A stretch of 64,000 nucleotides of DNA from Hyphomicrobium_A sp963817485 (GCA_963817485.1 CAWFOR010000009.1:1-64000), one strand, 5' to 3'. Shown: positions 33,272 to 42,658, counted from the stretch's first letter. Notes: generated by a model from the sequence alone, not told the origin. Numbers and translations: made by a program.

Positions 33272-35377
33272 TCAGCGGTAGCGCGCGGTCTCGGCCGCCG
33301 ACGACAGGTCGCGCATGACCTTCGTCGGCATCTTGGCCGAGGCCGGGCAGGAGTTGTTCTTGAGCCCGTCGTAGACGGCAACCACGTCGCCGCGGAACTG
33401 CTGCGCCACGGCCCGGCGCGCGACGCCGGTCGCGACCGATCCGTTGCTCCAGCGCGCGCTGCACATCATCTTCGTCAGGTACGTCGTCAGATCCGTCCTG
33501 TAGCTGTCGACGGCCACAGGCGGCGGCGCGAAGCCGGCGACCCCACCCGGTCCCGGTATGGCCGAGGTCGTCACCGGCTGCGGGGCCGGCGCACTGGTCA
33601 GGCTCTGCCAGCGCTGCTGATCCGCACTTCCCTGCCAGTTCCCCGACCCGCCGAGCAGCGGCGCCACCGCCTCCGCCGCGCGCACGCGCACGTCATCGTT
33701 GGCGATGCCCTGGATCTTGCTCTTGAGGTCTGCGAGCTGCGCCTCGTCCGGGGCCTGGATCGCGATCACGGAAATATCGGTGAGGCCGGCGGGGTTCCAC
33801 TCCGGCGGCGTCGTCAGCCACACGGTGACGCCGCGCAGATCGGCGCCGGCTATCCTGGCGCCGGTCAGGTCGGCGCCTTCGAGCCGCGCCCGTTGCAGGC
33901 TCGCCGCTTCGAGATCGGCGCCGCGCATCACGGCCCCCTGCATCTGCGCGAAGTTCAGCACGGTCCCCTGCAAGGCGGCGCTCGAGAAATCGGCCGACTG
34001 GAGCTCGGCGCCGGTCAGGTCGGCGCCCTGCAACGCGGCATTGAGAAAGTTGGTGCCCTGCGCCTGCACGCCGCCCGTCAGGTCGGCCTTCTCCAGGTGC
34101 GCGCTGGAAAAGCTCGCGCCGATGAGCGAGGCGTTGCTGAGATCGGTGCCTTCGAGCTGGGCCTCGTCGAGCTTGGCGTCGCGCAGATCGATGCCGGACA
34201 GATGCGCGTTGGCGAGCTGGGCGCGCGACAGGTCGACGTTCTGCGCCGAAGCGCACTTTCCCGCCGCGCGGTCGTTGGCGAGCAACAGCCGGTCCATCTC
34301 CGCGCAGGTGAGCCAGGCATCCTCGAGATTGGCGCCGACGAGGCTCGCGCCGTCGAGAGCCGCGCCGGTGAGGTCGGCGCCGCGCATATCCGTGCGGTCG
34401 AGCTTGGCGTAGCGCAGGTCGCGGCCGCGCAGCTTCAGGCGCTTGTCGCCGCCCTCCAGCTTGTTCTCCTCGGCGAGATCGGAATCGGTGACGATGATGT
34501 TGCGGCGGAAGACGCCGAACAGCGTGCCGTCGGCGCGCGCGGAGAGGAACGGCAGCACGAACCCGGTCTGCTGGGCGCGGCTTGCCGCGTCGGTCGCGCT
34601 GCCTCCCACCCAGTGGCGGCTGACGCGGTCGAGCGTCTCGCCCGGCACGGTCGCCGCAAACAGCGACAGGTAGGCGACGAGCGCCAGCACCGCCGTAGTC
34701 GCGATCGAGCCCAAGGGATGCGCCGCGGTCGAGCGCCAGAGAGCCTGGAAGAAGGATGGCTCCGGCCGCATCAGGAACACGCCGATCATCAGCACCAGCA
34801 CGATGTCGAACAAGAGCGCGATGCGGTTGATCCACGTCGTGGTCACGTCGTGATAGGGCAGGAACGCCACCTGCATATAGAGCAGCAGGATCACCGGCAG
34901 GATGACGATCGTCAGCCACGACATAATGTTGAGGAAGCCGCTCATGACGACTGAGCGCTGCGGGCCGGCGATCGCCTGCACGAAGAAGAAGCTGTGCAAT
35001 TCGAGCCGCAAGGGGTGCGTCCGCCGCGAGCTCGTCTCCAACAGGCGGATCGCGTGATCGAACTCGAGCGTCTTGCGGGCGAGCAGCACGAGCTGGGCCA
35101 TGATGCCGAGGTGGAACAGCACGAGCACGATGGGGGCGAACTGGAAGAACTGCTTGAGCTGGATCTTGACCTGCAGGATCGGCAGCTGCACTGGCGTCTC
35201 CAGCAGCAGCGCCTCGTGGGTGACGCCCGCGACGGCGATCACGAGGTAGGTCATGACCGCGAGGAACAGCAGCCAGCCGGTATGGGAGGTGTCGCTCGAG
35301 CTGTTGACAGCCTCGAGCAAGCTGTAGGGGTTGACCGGCGTTTCGATGTCCGGATCAACGCGCGCCATATCCACCAT
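33272..35377 (-). CDS. large membrane protein with pentapeptide repeats
   Basis: About 701 residues from ATG 35377 (an in-frame GTG lies 24 bp upstream). The N-terminal half has helices near 45-65, 85-108, 150-190, 195-210 and 235-255 (TGWLLFLAVMTYLVIAVAGV, FAPIVLVLFHLGIMAQLVLL, WLTIVILPVILLLYMQVAFL). Residues about 320-540 are pentapeptide repeats (A-D/N-L-x-x): LRYAKLDRTDMRGADLTGAA, LEGTDLSNASLIGASFSSAH, ALQGADLTGAELQSADFSSA, forming a right-handed quadrilateral helix. The C-terminal 150 residues are Pro-rich with a helical end. Role unknown; sensing or scaffolding is speculation. Confidence 0.8.
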   Translation of the reverse strand: MVDMARVDPDIETPVNPYSLLEAVNSSSDTSHTGWLLFLAVMTYLVIAVAGVTHEALLLETPVQLPILQVKIQLKQFFQFAPIVLVLFHLGIMAQLVLLARKTLEFDHAIRLLETSSRRTHPLRLELHSFFFVQAIAGPQRSVVMSGFLNIMSWLTIVILPVILLLYMQVAFLPYHDVTTTWINRIALLFDIVLVLMIGVFLMRPEPSFFQALWRSTAAHPLGSIATTAVLALVAYLSLFAATVPGETLDRVSRHWVGGSATDAASRAQQTGFVLPFLSARADGTLFGVFRRNIIVTDSDLAEENKLEGGDKRLKLRGRDLRYAKLDRTDMRGADLTGAALDGASLVGANLEDAWLTCAEMDRLLLANDRAAGKCASAQNVDLSRAQLANAHLSGIDLRDAKLDEAQLEGTDLSNASLIGASFSSAHLEKADLTGGVQAQGTNFLNAALQGADLTGAELQSADFSSAALQGTVLNFAQMQGAVMRGADLEAASLQRARLEGADLTGARIAGADLRGVTVWLTTPPEWNPAGLTDISVIAIQAPDEAQLADLKSKIQGIANDDVRVRAAEAVAPLLGGSGNWQGSADQQRWQSLTSAPAPQPVTTSAIPGPGGVAGFAPPPVAVDSYRTDLTTYLTKMMCSARWSNGSVATGVARRAVAQQFRGDVVAVYDGLKNNSCPASAKMPTKVMRDLSSAAETARYR

Positions 35378-35560
35378 CCGGTACGCCCCCACCAAACCCA
35401 CGCGCAGATTGCGCGAAACTTAACGGAAAAAGTGTGACGCTCGCCACGAAGAACGGGCGGCCCCCCGACTGCCCCTTGCTCTTTCCCCACGGACCATTGC
35501 ATGAGTCAAGCTTAAGCCCCCGTCAGCGTCCGCCGGCCGCCCAAGGTTAAAGGGCGGACA

Positions 35561-35965
35561 GTGCCTTCCTCTCAACGACGAGCCGCGCGCGTGAGCACCC
35601 CCCAATACAATTGCCGCAAGTGCCCCGGCTATTGCTGTTCCTACCCCCTGATCCCGCTCGACAAGCGTGACGTGGAGCGGCTCGCGAAGCATTTCGGGCT
35701 GGCCTACAAGGTGGCCAGGGCGAAATTTACCAAGGTCGCGCATGGGCGGAAATATGCCATGCGGCGTAAAAAGGACACGGTTTACGGCCGCATCTGCCGC
35801 TTCTTCGACACCGAGAAGCGGTGCTGCACCGTCTACAAGGCGCGGCCCGCCGTATGCCGCTCGTTTCCCGGCGCCGGCCGCTGCGGCTACTACGATTTCC
35901 TGGCCTTCGAGCGCCGCGCGCAGGAGGACGACGAGTTCATCGCCCTCACCGATCACAAGGATTGA
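35561..35965 (+). CDS. YkgJ family cysteine-cluster protein
   Basis: GTG 35561 (aagggcgg upstream) or GTG 35591. Cys motifs: YNCRKCPGYCCSYPLIPLDK, then GRICRFFDTEKRCCTVYKAR and PAVCRSFPGAGRCGYYDFLA. C-x-x-C-x-x-x-C-C with later C-x(8)-C-C and P-x-x-C is the YkgJ/UPF0153 zinc- or iron-chelating pattern. About 125-135 residues, cytoplasmic. Biochemical role unknown. Confidence 0.85.
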   Translation: MPSSQRRAARVSTPQYNCRKCPGYCCSYPLIPLDKRDVERLAKHFGLAYKVARAKFTKVAHGRKYAMRRKKDTVYGRICRFFDTEKRCCTVYKARPAVCRSFPGAGRCGYYDFLAFERRAQEDDEFIALTDHKD

Positions 35966-35970
35966 GCGCG

Positions 35971-37731
35971 CTAGTCCGCCGCGAGGGTGAATTTATAGGA
36001 GCCCTGCACGAATACGGCGGCCTGCTCCACCTCGAACGACTGAGTGATCTGCCTGCCGGTCGAGAAGTAGTTCACCCAGCCGGGCGCGGTCATGGCCCAA
36101 TAGCGTCCGCCCACGCCGACGCTGAACTCCTGCGTGACGTCATAGGAGAGGATTCCCTCGACCTGCACGCCGTTCCCGCTGGCGTGTGCGGGCGAGTAGG
36201 TGGTGGCCATTTCCGTGCGTTGAGGATGGTTGTCGACCCCTGCGAAACGCACATAGGGGACCCACGCGACCTCGCCCGTCAGCTTGAGCTGTGGCGTCAG
36301 CATCAGCTCCGCGGAGGTGCCGAGCCGCAGGGAGATCCAGGTGTCTTTCTCCTGGAGGAAGAGCTGGTGCGGCGGATCATTGGGGTCGCACACCTGGGGC
36401 GGCGAATACATCGCATTGATGCAGTCGTAGGCGTTCAACATGTAGCGGTAGTAATTGTAGCCGACGAACGGCGCGATCTTGTAGTTCGACGCCCTCAGCA
36501 CGTCGTAGCCCAAATCGAGCGTGAAGTAGCGGACACGGTCGGTGACGGGCGAGTCGGTGTTGGAGTAGCCCGTAACCAACGGGCCGGATTCCAAGTTGCC
36601 CCAGTCCTCGTCGTTGATGTGCCCTTGATCGCCTTGGCCCGCGCCGAGGAAGCCCTTCACCATGATGTTCTCGGGCGTGTCAACGCGCCCGAAGAGTTCG
36701 CCGCCGTTCGTGTCCACGTTGTTCCAGGTCAGCCGCGAATTGTTGACCGGAAGTCCTAGCGGCACCTTTCCGAGGTCCTTCTGGAAGCGCATCGATCCAT
36801 AGACATAACGGCCGCCGACCTCGGTCTCCCAACCGGACAAGCGCACGGGGCGCACGGCGGCGACGAGGTCGTCGAGCGGGGTGAGCGACCCCGTGTCGTT
36901 GAGCCGATAGTTCAGCGCCACCTTCACCGCGTGCACGTCCTGGCTCACGCTGGCGAGCCGGCCGTCGGGAGCGCCGGAGCCCACGATGCCCGGAGTGGCG
37001 GGACCGGCGAACGGGCCCGACGCCGGCGTCGTGACCTCATGGTCTCCGAAATGGAGAAAATCGTACTCGAGCGCCAGCGACCAGCGGCCCGCGAGCGCGA
37101 GCTCGGCGCCGCCGCCGAGCGTCCAGCCGAGCTGTGTGAAGTTCGCGCTGCTCCGGGCGTTGGTCGGACCGTAGGAAGCCGACTCGCTGTTGTTGATCGC
37201 CATGTCGATATCGCTGTGCTGCCACGCGAGACCACCCTTGCCGTAGAGCAGGATGCGGCCCTGCGGACCGACCGCGACGCCCGCGCGTGCGGTCAAGGTC
37301 CCAAACAGGTCCGGCTCGACCTTGCACGTCGCCCCGAAGAAGCCGCCGACAAAGGTTGGTGGCATTGCCGGCACCCCGAGAGCCGGCTGCATACAGGTGA
37401 AGTTGCCCTGCATGTTGGTGCCGTTGATGTCCGCTTGGAGCCCGAAGACGGCGATCCCCGTCTGGTAGTTGCCTCCAATCTGCAGGCCCCCGAACGCACC
37501 CGGACTGCTCACCGTGTCCCCGAACAGGGTCGAGCCGTAAGGATCGGAGAAATGACTGTGATCGACAGCGCCGCCCATCTGCGCGCCCAAATACACGCCG
37601 GTCCAGGTGAAGGGCGCCTCTTGGGCCGCCGCGGAGCTGAGCGCTGCGTCGAGGCCCGCCGCCAAGCCCGCAACCAAGCAAGCACCCGCTACCGCCGCAG
37701 CCGACCTGGGGCCGCACCCTGGCATGACCAT
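35971..37731 (-). CDS. outer membrane protein with two beta-barrel modules, copy 1
   Basis: 586 residues from ATG 37731 (ggggagggg upstream). Signal ends near SSAAAQEA. Module 1 (about 40-290) is an Omp25/RopB-like barrel: PFTWTGVYLGAQMGGAVDHS, GGNYQTGIAVFGLQADINGT, GPQGRILLYGKGGLAWQHSD, WSLALEYDFLHFGDHEV, VKVALNYRL. Module 2 (about 310-586) is a separate barrel-like domain: WETEVGGRYVYGSMRFQKDL, NGGELFGRVDTPENIMVKGF, WISLRLGTSAELMLTPQLKL, ending FVQGSYKFTLAAD; it resembles omptin-shaped large barrels only loosely. Tandem paralogue of 37832-39592, same length. Confidence 0.78.
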   Translation of the reverse strand: MVMPGCGPRSAAAVAGACLVAGLAAGLDAALSSAAAQEAPFTWTGVYLGAQMGGAVDHSHFSDPYGSTLFGDTVSSPGAFGGLQIGGNYQTGIAVFGLQADINGTNMQGNFTCMQPALGVPAMPPTFVGGFFGATCKVEPDLFGTLTARAGVAVGPQGRILLYGKGGLAWQHSDIDMAINNSESASYGPTNARSSANFTQLGWTLGGGAELALAGRWSLALEYDFLHFGDHEVTTPASGPFAGPATPGIVGSGAPDGRLASVSQDVHAVKVALNYRLNDTGSLTPLDDLVAAVRPVRLSGWETEVGGRYVYGSMRFQKDLGKVPLGLPVNNSRLTWNNVDTNGGELFGRVDTPENIMVKGFLGAGQGDQGHINDEDWGNLESGPLVTGYSNTDSPVTDRVRYFTLDLGYDVLRASNYKIAPFVGYNYYRYMLNAYDCINAMYSPPQVCDPNDPPHQLFLQEKDTWISLRLGTSAELMLTPQLKLTGEVAWVPYVRFAGVDNHPQRTEMATTYSPAHASGNGVQVEGILSYDVTQEFSVGVGGRYWAMTAPGWVNYFSTGRQITQSFEVEQAAVFVQGSYKFTLAAD

Positions 37732-37774
37732 CGTCCCCTCCCCGGACCCAATGATGATGGAGCACGCCGATACG

Positions 37775-37807
37775 GAAATTGAACGTAGTTGATTCGAGCA
37801 GCCGAAC
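37775..37807. repeat. duplicated upstream segment, copy 1
   Basis: gaaattgaac-g-tagttgattcgagcagccgaac, 32 of 33 identical to 39637-39669. Each lies 44 bp upstream of a barrel-gene start, so the duplication unit included the promoter or leader. Confidence 0.85.
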
Positions 37808-37831
37808 GCCACGTCCCTGCCCGATGCGAGC

Positions 37832-39592
37832 CTAGTCGGACGGCCCCGCGAATTTGTAGGAGCCCTGCACGAAGACGGCGGTCTGCTCGGTGGCGAACCT
37901 CTGATTGATGAAGTTGCCTTCGCTGAAGAAGTTTGTCGTGCCGGACGGTATCTGCATGGACCAGTAGCGGCCGCCCACACCGAGACTGAACGCGCTGGTC
38001 ACATCATAGGAGATCACGCCTTCGACCTGCACGCCCGTGCCATGACCCTCGGCCGGCGAACGGGTGCTCGGGCCGTCGGTCCGCAGTGGATGGTTATCGA
38101 CCCCGCCGAAGCGCACGATGGGTAGATAGGCGACGTCGCCGCTCAATTTCAGCCAAGGGGTGAGCATCAGCTCAGCCGACGTGCCGAGACGCCAGGATAT
38201 CCAGGTGTCCTCCTCCTGGAGAAACAGCTTGCGCGGAGGATCACCCGGTTGACATGTTTGCGGCGGCACAAACTGCAAGAACGTGCAGCCGAAAGCACTC
38301 ATCGTGTACTCGAAGTAATTGTAGCCGCCGTAAGAGGCCACCTTGTAACCGGCTCCTCTCAGCCAGTCGTAGCCGAGGTCCAGCGTGAAATAACGGATCT
38401 TGCTGGTCGTGGCGGACTCGGTGACCTGGTAGCCGTTGACCTCCGTCGGTGGCGGCGAAGACGGAAATACATTGCCCCAGTCCTCGTCGTAGATGTGCCC
38501 CTGGTCACCTTTGCCCAGCCCGATGAAACCCTTCACCATCACGTTCTCGGGCGTGTCGACGCGTCCAAACAGCTCGCCGCCGTTCGTGCGCTGGTCCTTC
38601 CAGGTCAGGCGCGAGTTGTTGACCGGCAGCGCCAGCGGCACCTTCCCGAGGTCCTGCTGGAATCGCGTCCAGGCATAGACGTACCGGCCGCCAAGCTCAG
38701 TTTCGAAGCCGGGTGTCCGCGCCGCCGCGACGCTGCTCTTGGTGACCTCCGGCTCCGGCGAGCCCCGATCGCCGAGCTGATAGTTGATCGCCAACTTAAC
38801 GGCATGCACATCCTGGCTCACGCTGGCCGGGGTTCCATCCGGGGCTATCGAGCCGTTGATGCCTTGAAAGCCCGAATTGGCGAACGGTCCGGAGGCCGGT
38901 GTCGGAACGTCGTGATTGCCGAAGTGGAGGTAGTCGTACTCGAGCCCCACCGACCATCGGCCACTGAGCGCGTATTCGACGCCTGCTCCCAGCGTCCCGC
39001 CCAATTGCGTGAAGTTTGTTTTGCTGCGGGCATTGTCGGGTCCGTAGCTGCCCGCTTGGCTGTTGTCGATCGCCATGTCGATGGCCGTGTGCGCCCAGGC
39101 CAGGCCGCCTTTGCCGTAGAGGAGAATGCGCCCTTGCGGGCCGACGGCGACGCCCACGCGCCCCGTCAGCGTCCCGAACCAATCGGGCTCGGCCTGGCAC
39201 GTCGCGCCAAATGCACCGCCCATAAATTGGGAGCTCGCGCCGGGCACGTTGTGGGCCGGCTGGAGGCACGTGAACGTGCCGCCCATGTTGGCCCCGCTCA
39301 CGTCGGCCTGAAGTCCGAGAACGACCTGCCCCATTTGATAGTTGCCTCCGAATTGGAGGCCACCGATCGGTCCCGGGCTGCGCACCTCGTCGCCGAACAG
39401 CGTCGTGCCGTAGGGATTGGAAAATTTGCTGTAGTCGATGGCGCCGCCCGTGTGCGCGCCGATGTAGACGCCCGACCAGTTGTAGGTGGGCTCGCCTGCC
39501 ATCGCGGGCGTCAATCCCGCGAACAGGCCTCCAGCCACGCATGCACCCGCCAACGCCGCGGCTATGCCGCGGCTGCTCCTTGGCGCGACCAT
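37832..39592 (-). CDS. outer membrane protein with two beta-barrel modules, copy 2
   Basis: 586 residues from ATG 39592 (ggggagga upstream), exactly the length of its neighbour. Signal MVAPRSSRGIAAALAGACVA then GLFAGLTPAMAG. Module 1: YNWSGVYIGAHTGGAIDYSK, GPQGRILLYGKGGLAWAHTA. Module 2: FETELGGRYVYAWTRFQQDL, GKVPLALPVNNSRLTWKDQR, NGGELFGRVDTPENVMVKGF, WISWRLGTSAELMLTPWLKL, ending FVQGSYKFAGPSD. Conserved acidic DTPEN and GHIYDEDWG loops are shared with copy 1. Porin, enzyme or surface antigen are all possible. Confidence 0.78.
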   Translation of the reverse strand: MVAPRSSRGIAAALAGACVAGGLFAGLTPAMAGEPTYNWSGVYIGAHTGGAIDYSKFSNPYGTTLFGDEVRSPGPIGGLQFGGNYQMGQVVLGLQADVSGANMGGTFTCLQPAHNVPGASSQFMGGAFGATCQAEPDWFGTLTGRVGVAVGPQGRILLYGKGGLAWAHTAIDMAIDNSQAGSYGPDNARSKTNFTQLGGTLGAGVEYALSGRWSVGLEYDYLHFGNHDVPTPASGPFANSGFQGINGSIAPDGTPASVSQDVHAVKLAINYQLGDRGSPEPEVTKSSVAAARTPGFETELGGRYVYAWTRFQQDLGKVPLALPVNNSRLTWKDQRTNGGELFGRVDTPENVMVKGFIGLGKGDQGHIYDEDWGNVFPSSPPPTEVNGYQVTESATTSKIRYFTLDLGYDWLRGAGYKVASYGGYNYFEYTMSAFGCTFLQFVPPQTCQPGDPPRKLFLQEEDTWISWRLGTSAELMLTPWLKLSGDVAYLPIVRFGGVDNHPLRTDGPSTRSPAEGHGTGVQVEGVISYDVTSAFSLGVGGRYWSMQIPSGTTNFFSEGNFINQRFATEQTAVFVQGSYKFAGPSD

Positions 39593-39636
39593 CGCATCCT
39601 CCCCAGCAGGAACCAATGACCGAGCACGCGCAACCC

Positions 39637-39669
39637 GAAATTGAACATAGTTGATTCGAGCAGCCGAAC
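39637..39669. repeat. duplicated upstream segment, copy 2
   Basis: gaaattgaac-a-tagttgattcgagcagccgaac; partner of 37775-37807. It overlaps nothing else and ends 34 bp before the FAD oxidoreductase stop. Confidence 0.85.
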
Positions 39670-39703
39670 TCCAGTTCGCTCGGAAGTTGTCTCGGGGAAA
39701 AGC

Positions 39704-40948
39704 TCAGACGGCGCGGTGCGCCTCGGGCGAGTGCACGTGCTCAGGGCGCACGCCGATCCCGACCAGCCACGCCGGTATGCGCTGCAGCAGCGGGGTGCGA
39801 TCGATGAGGCGGAGCACCCACGGCGGCTCCAGCGGCTTGGTGCTGTTGAGCACCGGCTGCAAGATGTTGTTCTGCGCCGCCACCTGGATGCGCTGCGTGA
39901 CGCGCATTGGAAACTCGCGCCGCTTCTGCACGCGGGCGAGATCGGCCTCCGTGAGCGTTCCCTCCTTCAAAGGCTTCCACAGCAGGTTGGCGGTCGCTAC
40001 CGCGTCCTGGACCGCGAGATTGATGCCGACACCGCCCACGGGCGACATCGCGTGCGCAGCGTCGCCGATGCACAGGAGCCCCGGCCGATACCATTTGCGC
40101 AAGCGGTCGATGGTGACGGTCAAGAGCTTCACGTCATCCCAGGACTTGAGCTCGTCCACGCGCGCCGCGAGGAAAGGGAGCGCCTTGGCGACCCTCTGCT
40201 GGAACGCCGGCAGCCCCGCCGCCTTAACGCGCTCGGCGTCGCCCTTGGGGATCACGTAGGCGAGCTGGAAATAGTCGCCGCGGTCGAGCACGGCAAAGAA
40301 ACTGCCGGCATCGATCCTGCCTCCGAACCCGGGATCGCCCGGCAGGCGCGAGATGCGCATCCACAGCACGTCGATGGGCGCGCCGATGTCTTCGATCTCG
40401 AGGCCGGCCTTGGCGCGCACCGTCGAATGGCGGCCGTCGCAGCCGACGACGAGGCGCGCGCGCACGTCGAGCGGACCATCCGGAGTGGTCACATGCACGC
40501 CGACGACGCGGCCGCTCTCTTCGATGAGATCGGTGACGTTCGCCTTCATCAGCAGGTGGAAGCTCGGGTAGCGCTTGGCTTCGCTCGCGAGGAAATCGAG
40601 GAAGTCCCACTGCGGCATGAGCGCGATGAACGCGCGCTCGCGCGGCAGCCAGGAGAAATCGGCAATGGTGAGCGGCGTGCCGCCGACCTGCACGGTCAGT
40701 TTCGTCGCCTCGTTGTGCGGCCGTTTGAGCAGCGCATCGAGCAGGCCGAGCTCCTGCATGAGTTGCAGCGTCGAGGGATGGATCGTGTCGCCGCGGAAAT
40801 CGCGCAGAAAGTCGGTGTGCTTCTCGATCACGGTCACGTCGACGCCGGCGCGCGCCAGCAGATAGCCCAGCATCATGCCGGCAGGGCCGCCGCCCGCGAC
40901 GCAACACGTCGTCGACAGCGTCCGCAACGCAGCGCTCGCCGCGCTCAT
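39704..40948 (-). CDS. FAD-dependent monooxygenase / oxidoreductase (PHBH-like)
   Basis: 414 residues from ATG 40948, chosen because it overlaps the upstream stop (ATGA). Rossmann GxGxxG-type start TCCVAGGGPAGMMLGYLLAR, AGVDVTVIEKHTDFLRDFRG, substrate-side RARLVVGCDGRHSTVRAKAG (D-G motif) and GLLCIGDAAHAMSPVGGVGI (second FAD motif). F-R-G-D-T-I-H-P near residue 55 is typical of aromatic-ring hydroxylase-type enzymes. Substrate unknown. Confidence 0.88.
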   Translation of the reverse strand: MSAASAALRTLSTTCCVAGGGPAGMMLGYLLARAGVDVTVIEKHTDFLRDFRGDTIHPSTLQLMQELGLLDALLKRPHNEATKLTVQVGGTPLTIADFSWLPRERAFIALMPQWDFLDFLASEAKRYPSFHLLMKANVTDLIEESGRVVGVHVTTPDGPLDVRARLVVGCDGRHSTVRAKAGLEIEDIGAPIDVLWMRISRLPGDPGFGGRIDAGSFFAVLDRGDYFQLAYVIPKGDAERVKAAGLPAFQQRVAKALPFLAARVDELKSWDDVKLLTVTIDRLRKWYRPGLLCIGDAAHAMSPVGGVGINLAVQDAVATANLLWKPLKEGTLTEADLARVQKRREFPMRVTQRIQVAAQNNILQPVLNSTKPLEPPWVLRLIDRTPLLQRIPAWLVGIGVRPEHVHSPEAHRAV

Positions 40949-41376
40949 TGCTGGTATCCGCACGCCTTCAGGAGACCGTCGATGCGGGTCTTGGAATCCT
41001 TTTGCAGCTCATCGATACGCGATTGCGCAATGCCGCTGTCGATCAGCCCTTTGGTCAACGCCACGACGCGCGTCGCGTTGCCTTCGAAGCTCGCGATGAA
41101 CACGAGACGCTCGAAGCGCGAGAAATCCTTGCCCGCGCGGTCGGCGATGCAGACGCAGCGGTCGTCGCCCTCGGCGCCGGGCTTACGCTTCTTGGCGCAG
41201 ATGTCGAGCAGCTCCTGGCGCTCCTCCGCCGGATAGTCGCCGCCAATCTTCAGGTCGGCCTCCGTCAGTTTCACGCTCTGGACCGTGCTCGCCCAGTAGA
41301 AGGTGCCGACGATGACGATCAATCCGGCCAGCACGATAGAGCCGAGAATGATGAGCACCCACTTGAGGACCGCCAT
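40945..41376 (-). CDS. hypothetical membrane-anchored protein
   Basis: 143 residues from ATG 41376 (gggagg upstream). One N-terminal helix MAVLKWVLIILGSIVLAGLI, then a soluble domain with paired Cys (ELLDICAKKRKPGAEGDDRC, VCIADRAG) and helices FSRFERLVFIASFEGNATRV. C-terminus ends KACGYQQ. Coupled by ATGA to the monooxygenase, so probably cotranscribed; no family recognised. Confidence 0.55.
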   Translation of the reverse strand: MAVLKWVLIILGSIVLAGLIVIVGTFYWASTVQSVKLTEADLKIGGDYPAEERQELLDICAKKRKPGAEGDDRCVCIADRAGKDFSRFERLVFIASFEGNATRVVALTKGLIDSGIAQSRIDELQKDSKTRIDGLLKACGYQQ

Positions 41377-41478
41377 GACAAGCCTCCCAATCGCTTTTTT
41401 GTGGCGCGCCACCCTACCCGCAAAACGCAGGCCGTGAAACGCCGATTGTAAGCCCCGGAAATTTCAGGCTGGGCGATG

Positions 41479-41991
41479 TCATGCGTTTTGTGCGGCGGCC
41501 TTGCGCTTCAGCCACAGCAGGGCAAAGCCGATGACGGGCAGGAAGATGTCGGAATAGAGCATGATGCCGGCGTTGCCCGGCGCCACGTTGCCCGTCGTCA
41601 TGATGTCATGGATGTGCCCGACGGCGGCGCCCCACTGGAACATCGCGGGCCCGAGGATCGCGGCGAAGCGGACGCAGCAGTTGCCCTTGAAGGCGAGGAG
41701 ACCGATCGCCGCAAAGCCGAGGCTCGCGTAGCCGACCTCGGCTTGGAACGGGCTGTCGGCCCAGCCGATGTAGCTCGCGGCGAGCTCGCCGAAGAAGACG
41801 TGAAAGACAAAATTGTAGAAAAAGCTGATCGCCACCGAGAACAGGATGAAATAGGCGAGCAGCTCTTCTGCGACGCTGGCGAAGGTGAAGCCGCCCGGCT
41901 TCAGCGCGACCGCGATCAGCGCGGCGATGACGCCGAGCACCAGAAACGTCAGCGTGAAATTTCCCAGCACGAACTCGATGAGCGATGCCAT
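41479..41991 (-). CDS. DUF6790-type integral membrane protein
   Basis: 170 residues, about five helices: FTLTFLVLGVIAALIAVALK, LLAYFILFSVAISFFYNFVF, GYASLGFAAIGLLAFKGNCC, RFAAILGPAMFQWGAAVGHI, DIFLPVIGFALLWLKRKAAA. W-A-D-S-P-F-Q-x-E-V and G-A-A-x-G-H-I fit a family of small proteins assigned to DUF6790. Function unknown. Confidence 0.65.
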   Translation of the reverse strand: MASLIEFVLGNFTLTFLVLGVIAALIAVALKPGGFTFASVAEELLAYFILFSVAISFFYNFVFHVFFGELAASYIGWADSPFQAEVGYASLGFAAIGLLAFKGNCCVRFAAILGPAMFQWGAAVGHIHDIMTTGNVAPGNAGIMLYSDIFLPVIGFALLWLKRKAAAQNA

Positions 41992-42193
41992 CGCGGCGCA
42001 CTCCCCTTGAGAACCGGCAGGACCCTACCCGCATGCGCCCTAAAGTTTCGTGCGCGGCGCGGCCGCCCTGGCGCATTCGTGAAGCGGCGTGAGCGGAGTT
42101 TCGCTTGAGCGCGAGTTTGTGATGTTATAATAACACGAACGCGACGAGACCCCGTCAAGAGGGTCCGTCCTCAACCCCAAAAGGAGGAAGCAA

Positions 42194-42499
42194 ATGCAGA
42201 CGTTCAAGGCCCTTACGCTAGCCGCCGCCGGCATGTTGATCGCCGGTGCCGCGACCGCCGTAACCGTCAAGAACACGAGCAAGGCCGACGTGACCATCGG
42301 CATCGACTGGGGCCACCAGGAGAAGGTTGAAACCGTCCCGGCGGCCAAGTCCGTATCTTTCGAGTGCAAGGAGGGCTGCGGCGTGACCGGCCCCTGGGGC
42401 TTCTCCCAGATGGCCTCCGGCACCGATGAGATTTCGACCGACGGCAAAAGCCTCGTGACCGTCGGCAGCGTCGACAAGGCCAAGACCGCCGTCGACTGA
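42194..42499 (+). CDS. small secreted hypothetical protein, 101 aa
   Basis: ATG 42194 with aggagg upstream. Signal MQTFKALTLAAAGMLIAGAA then TAVTV. Mature part is short, beta-rich, with two Cys: VKNTSKADVTIGIDWGHQEK, VSFECKEGCGVTGPWGFSQM. Looks like a small immunoglobulin-like periplasmic protein; no family recognised. Own promoter region and a terminator suggest monocistronic expression, probably abundant. Confidence 0.6.
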   Translation: MQTFKALTLAAAGMLIAGAATAVTVKNTSKADVTIGIDWGHQEKVETVPAAKSVSFECKEGCGVTGPWGFSQMASGTDEISTDGKSLVTVGSVDKAKTAVD

Positions 42500-42542
42500 T
42501 CCTTGGCTCCCCATCCGATCTTGTGGGCGATCTCCGCCCGCG

Positions 42543-42576
42543 GGCCGCGAGGACGTCGTTCCCCGCGGCCTTCTTT
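42543..42576 (+). terminator. rho-independent terminator
   Basis: GGCCGCG (42543-42549) pairs with CGCGGCC (42564-42570), followed by ttcttttg. Lies 44 bp after the 101-aa gene. Confidence 0.65.
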
Positions 42577-42658
42577 TGTGAAGAAGCTCAGTGCAAGGAA
42601 AGCAAGGCAATCTTTCAGGATGGCCCGATAAAGTCGCCGCACCATTCGGAGCAAGGCG

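Noticed and set aside
33239..34954. 571-codon plus-strand frame antisense to the pentapeptide protein
   Set aside because: Its apparent repeats are the complement of the pentapeptide codons.
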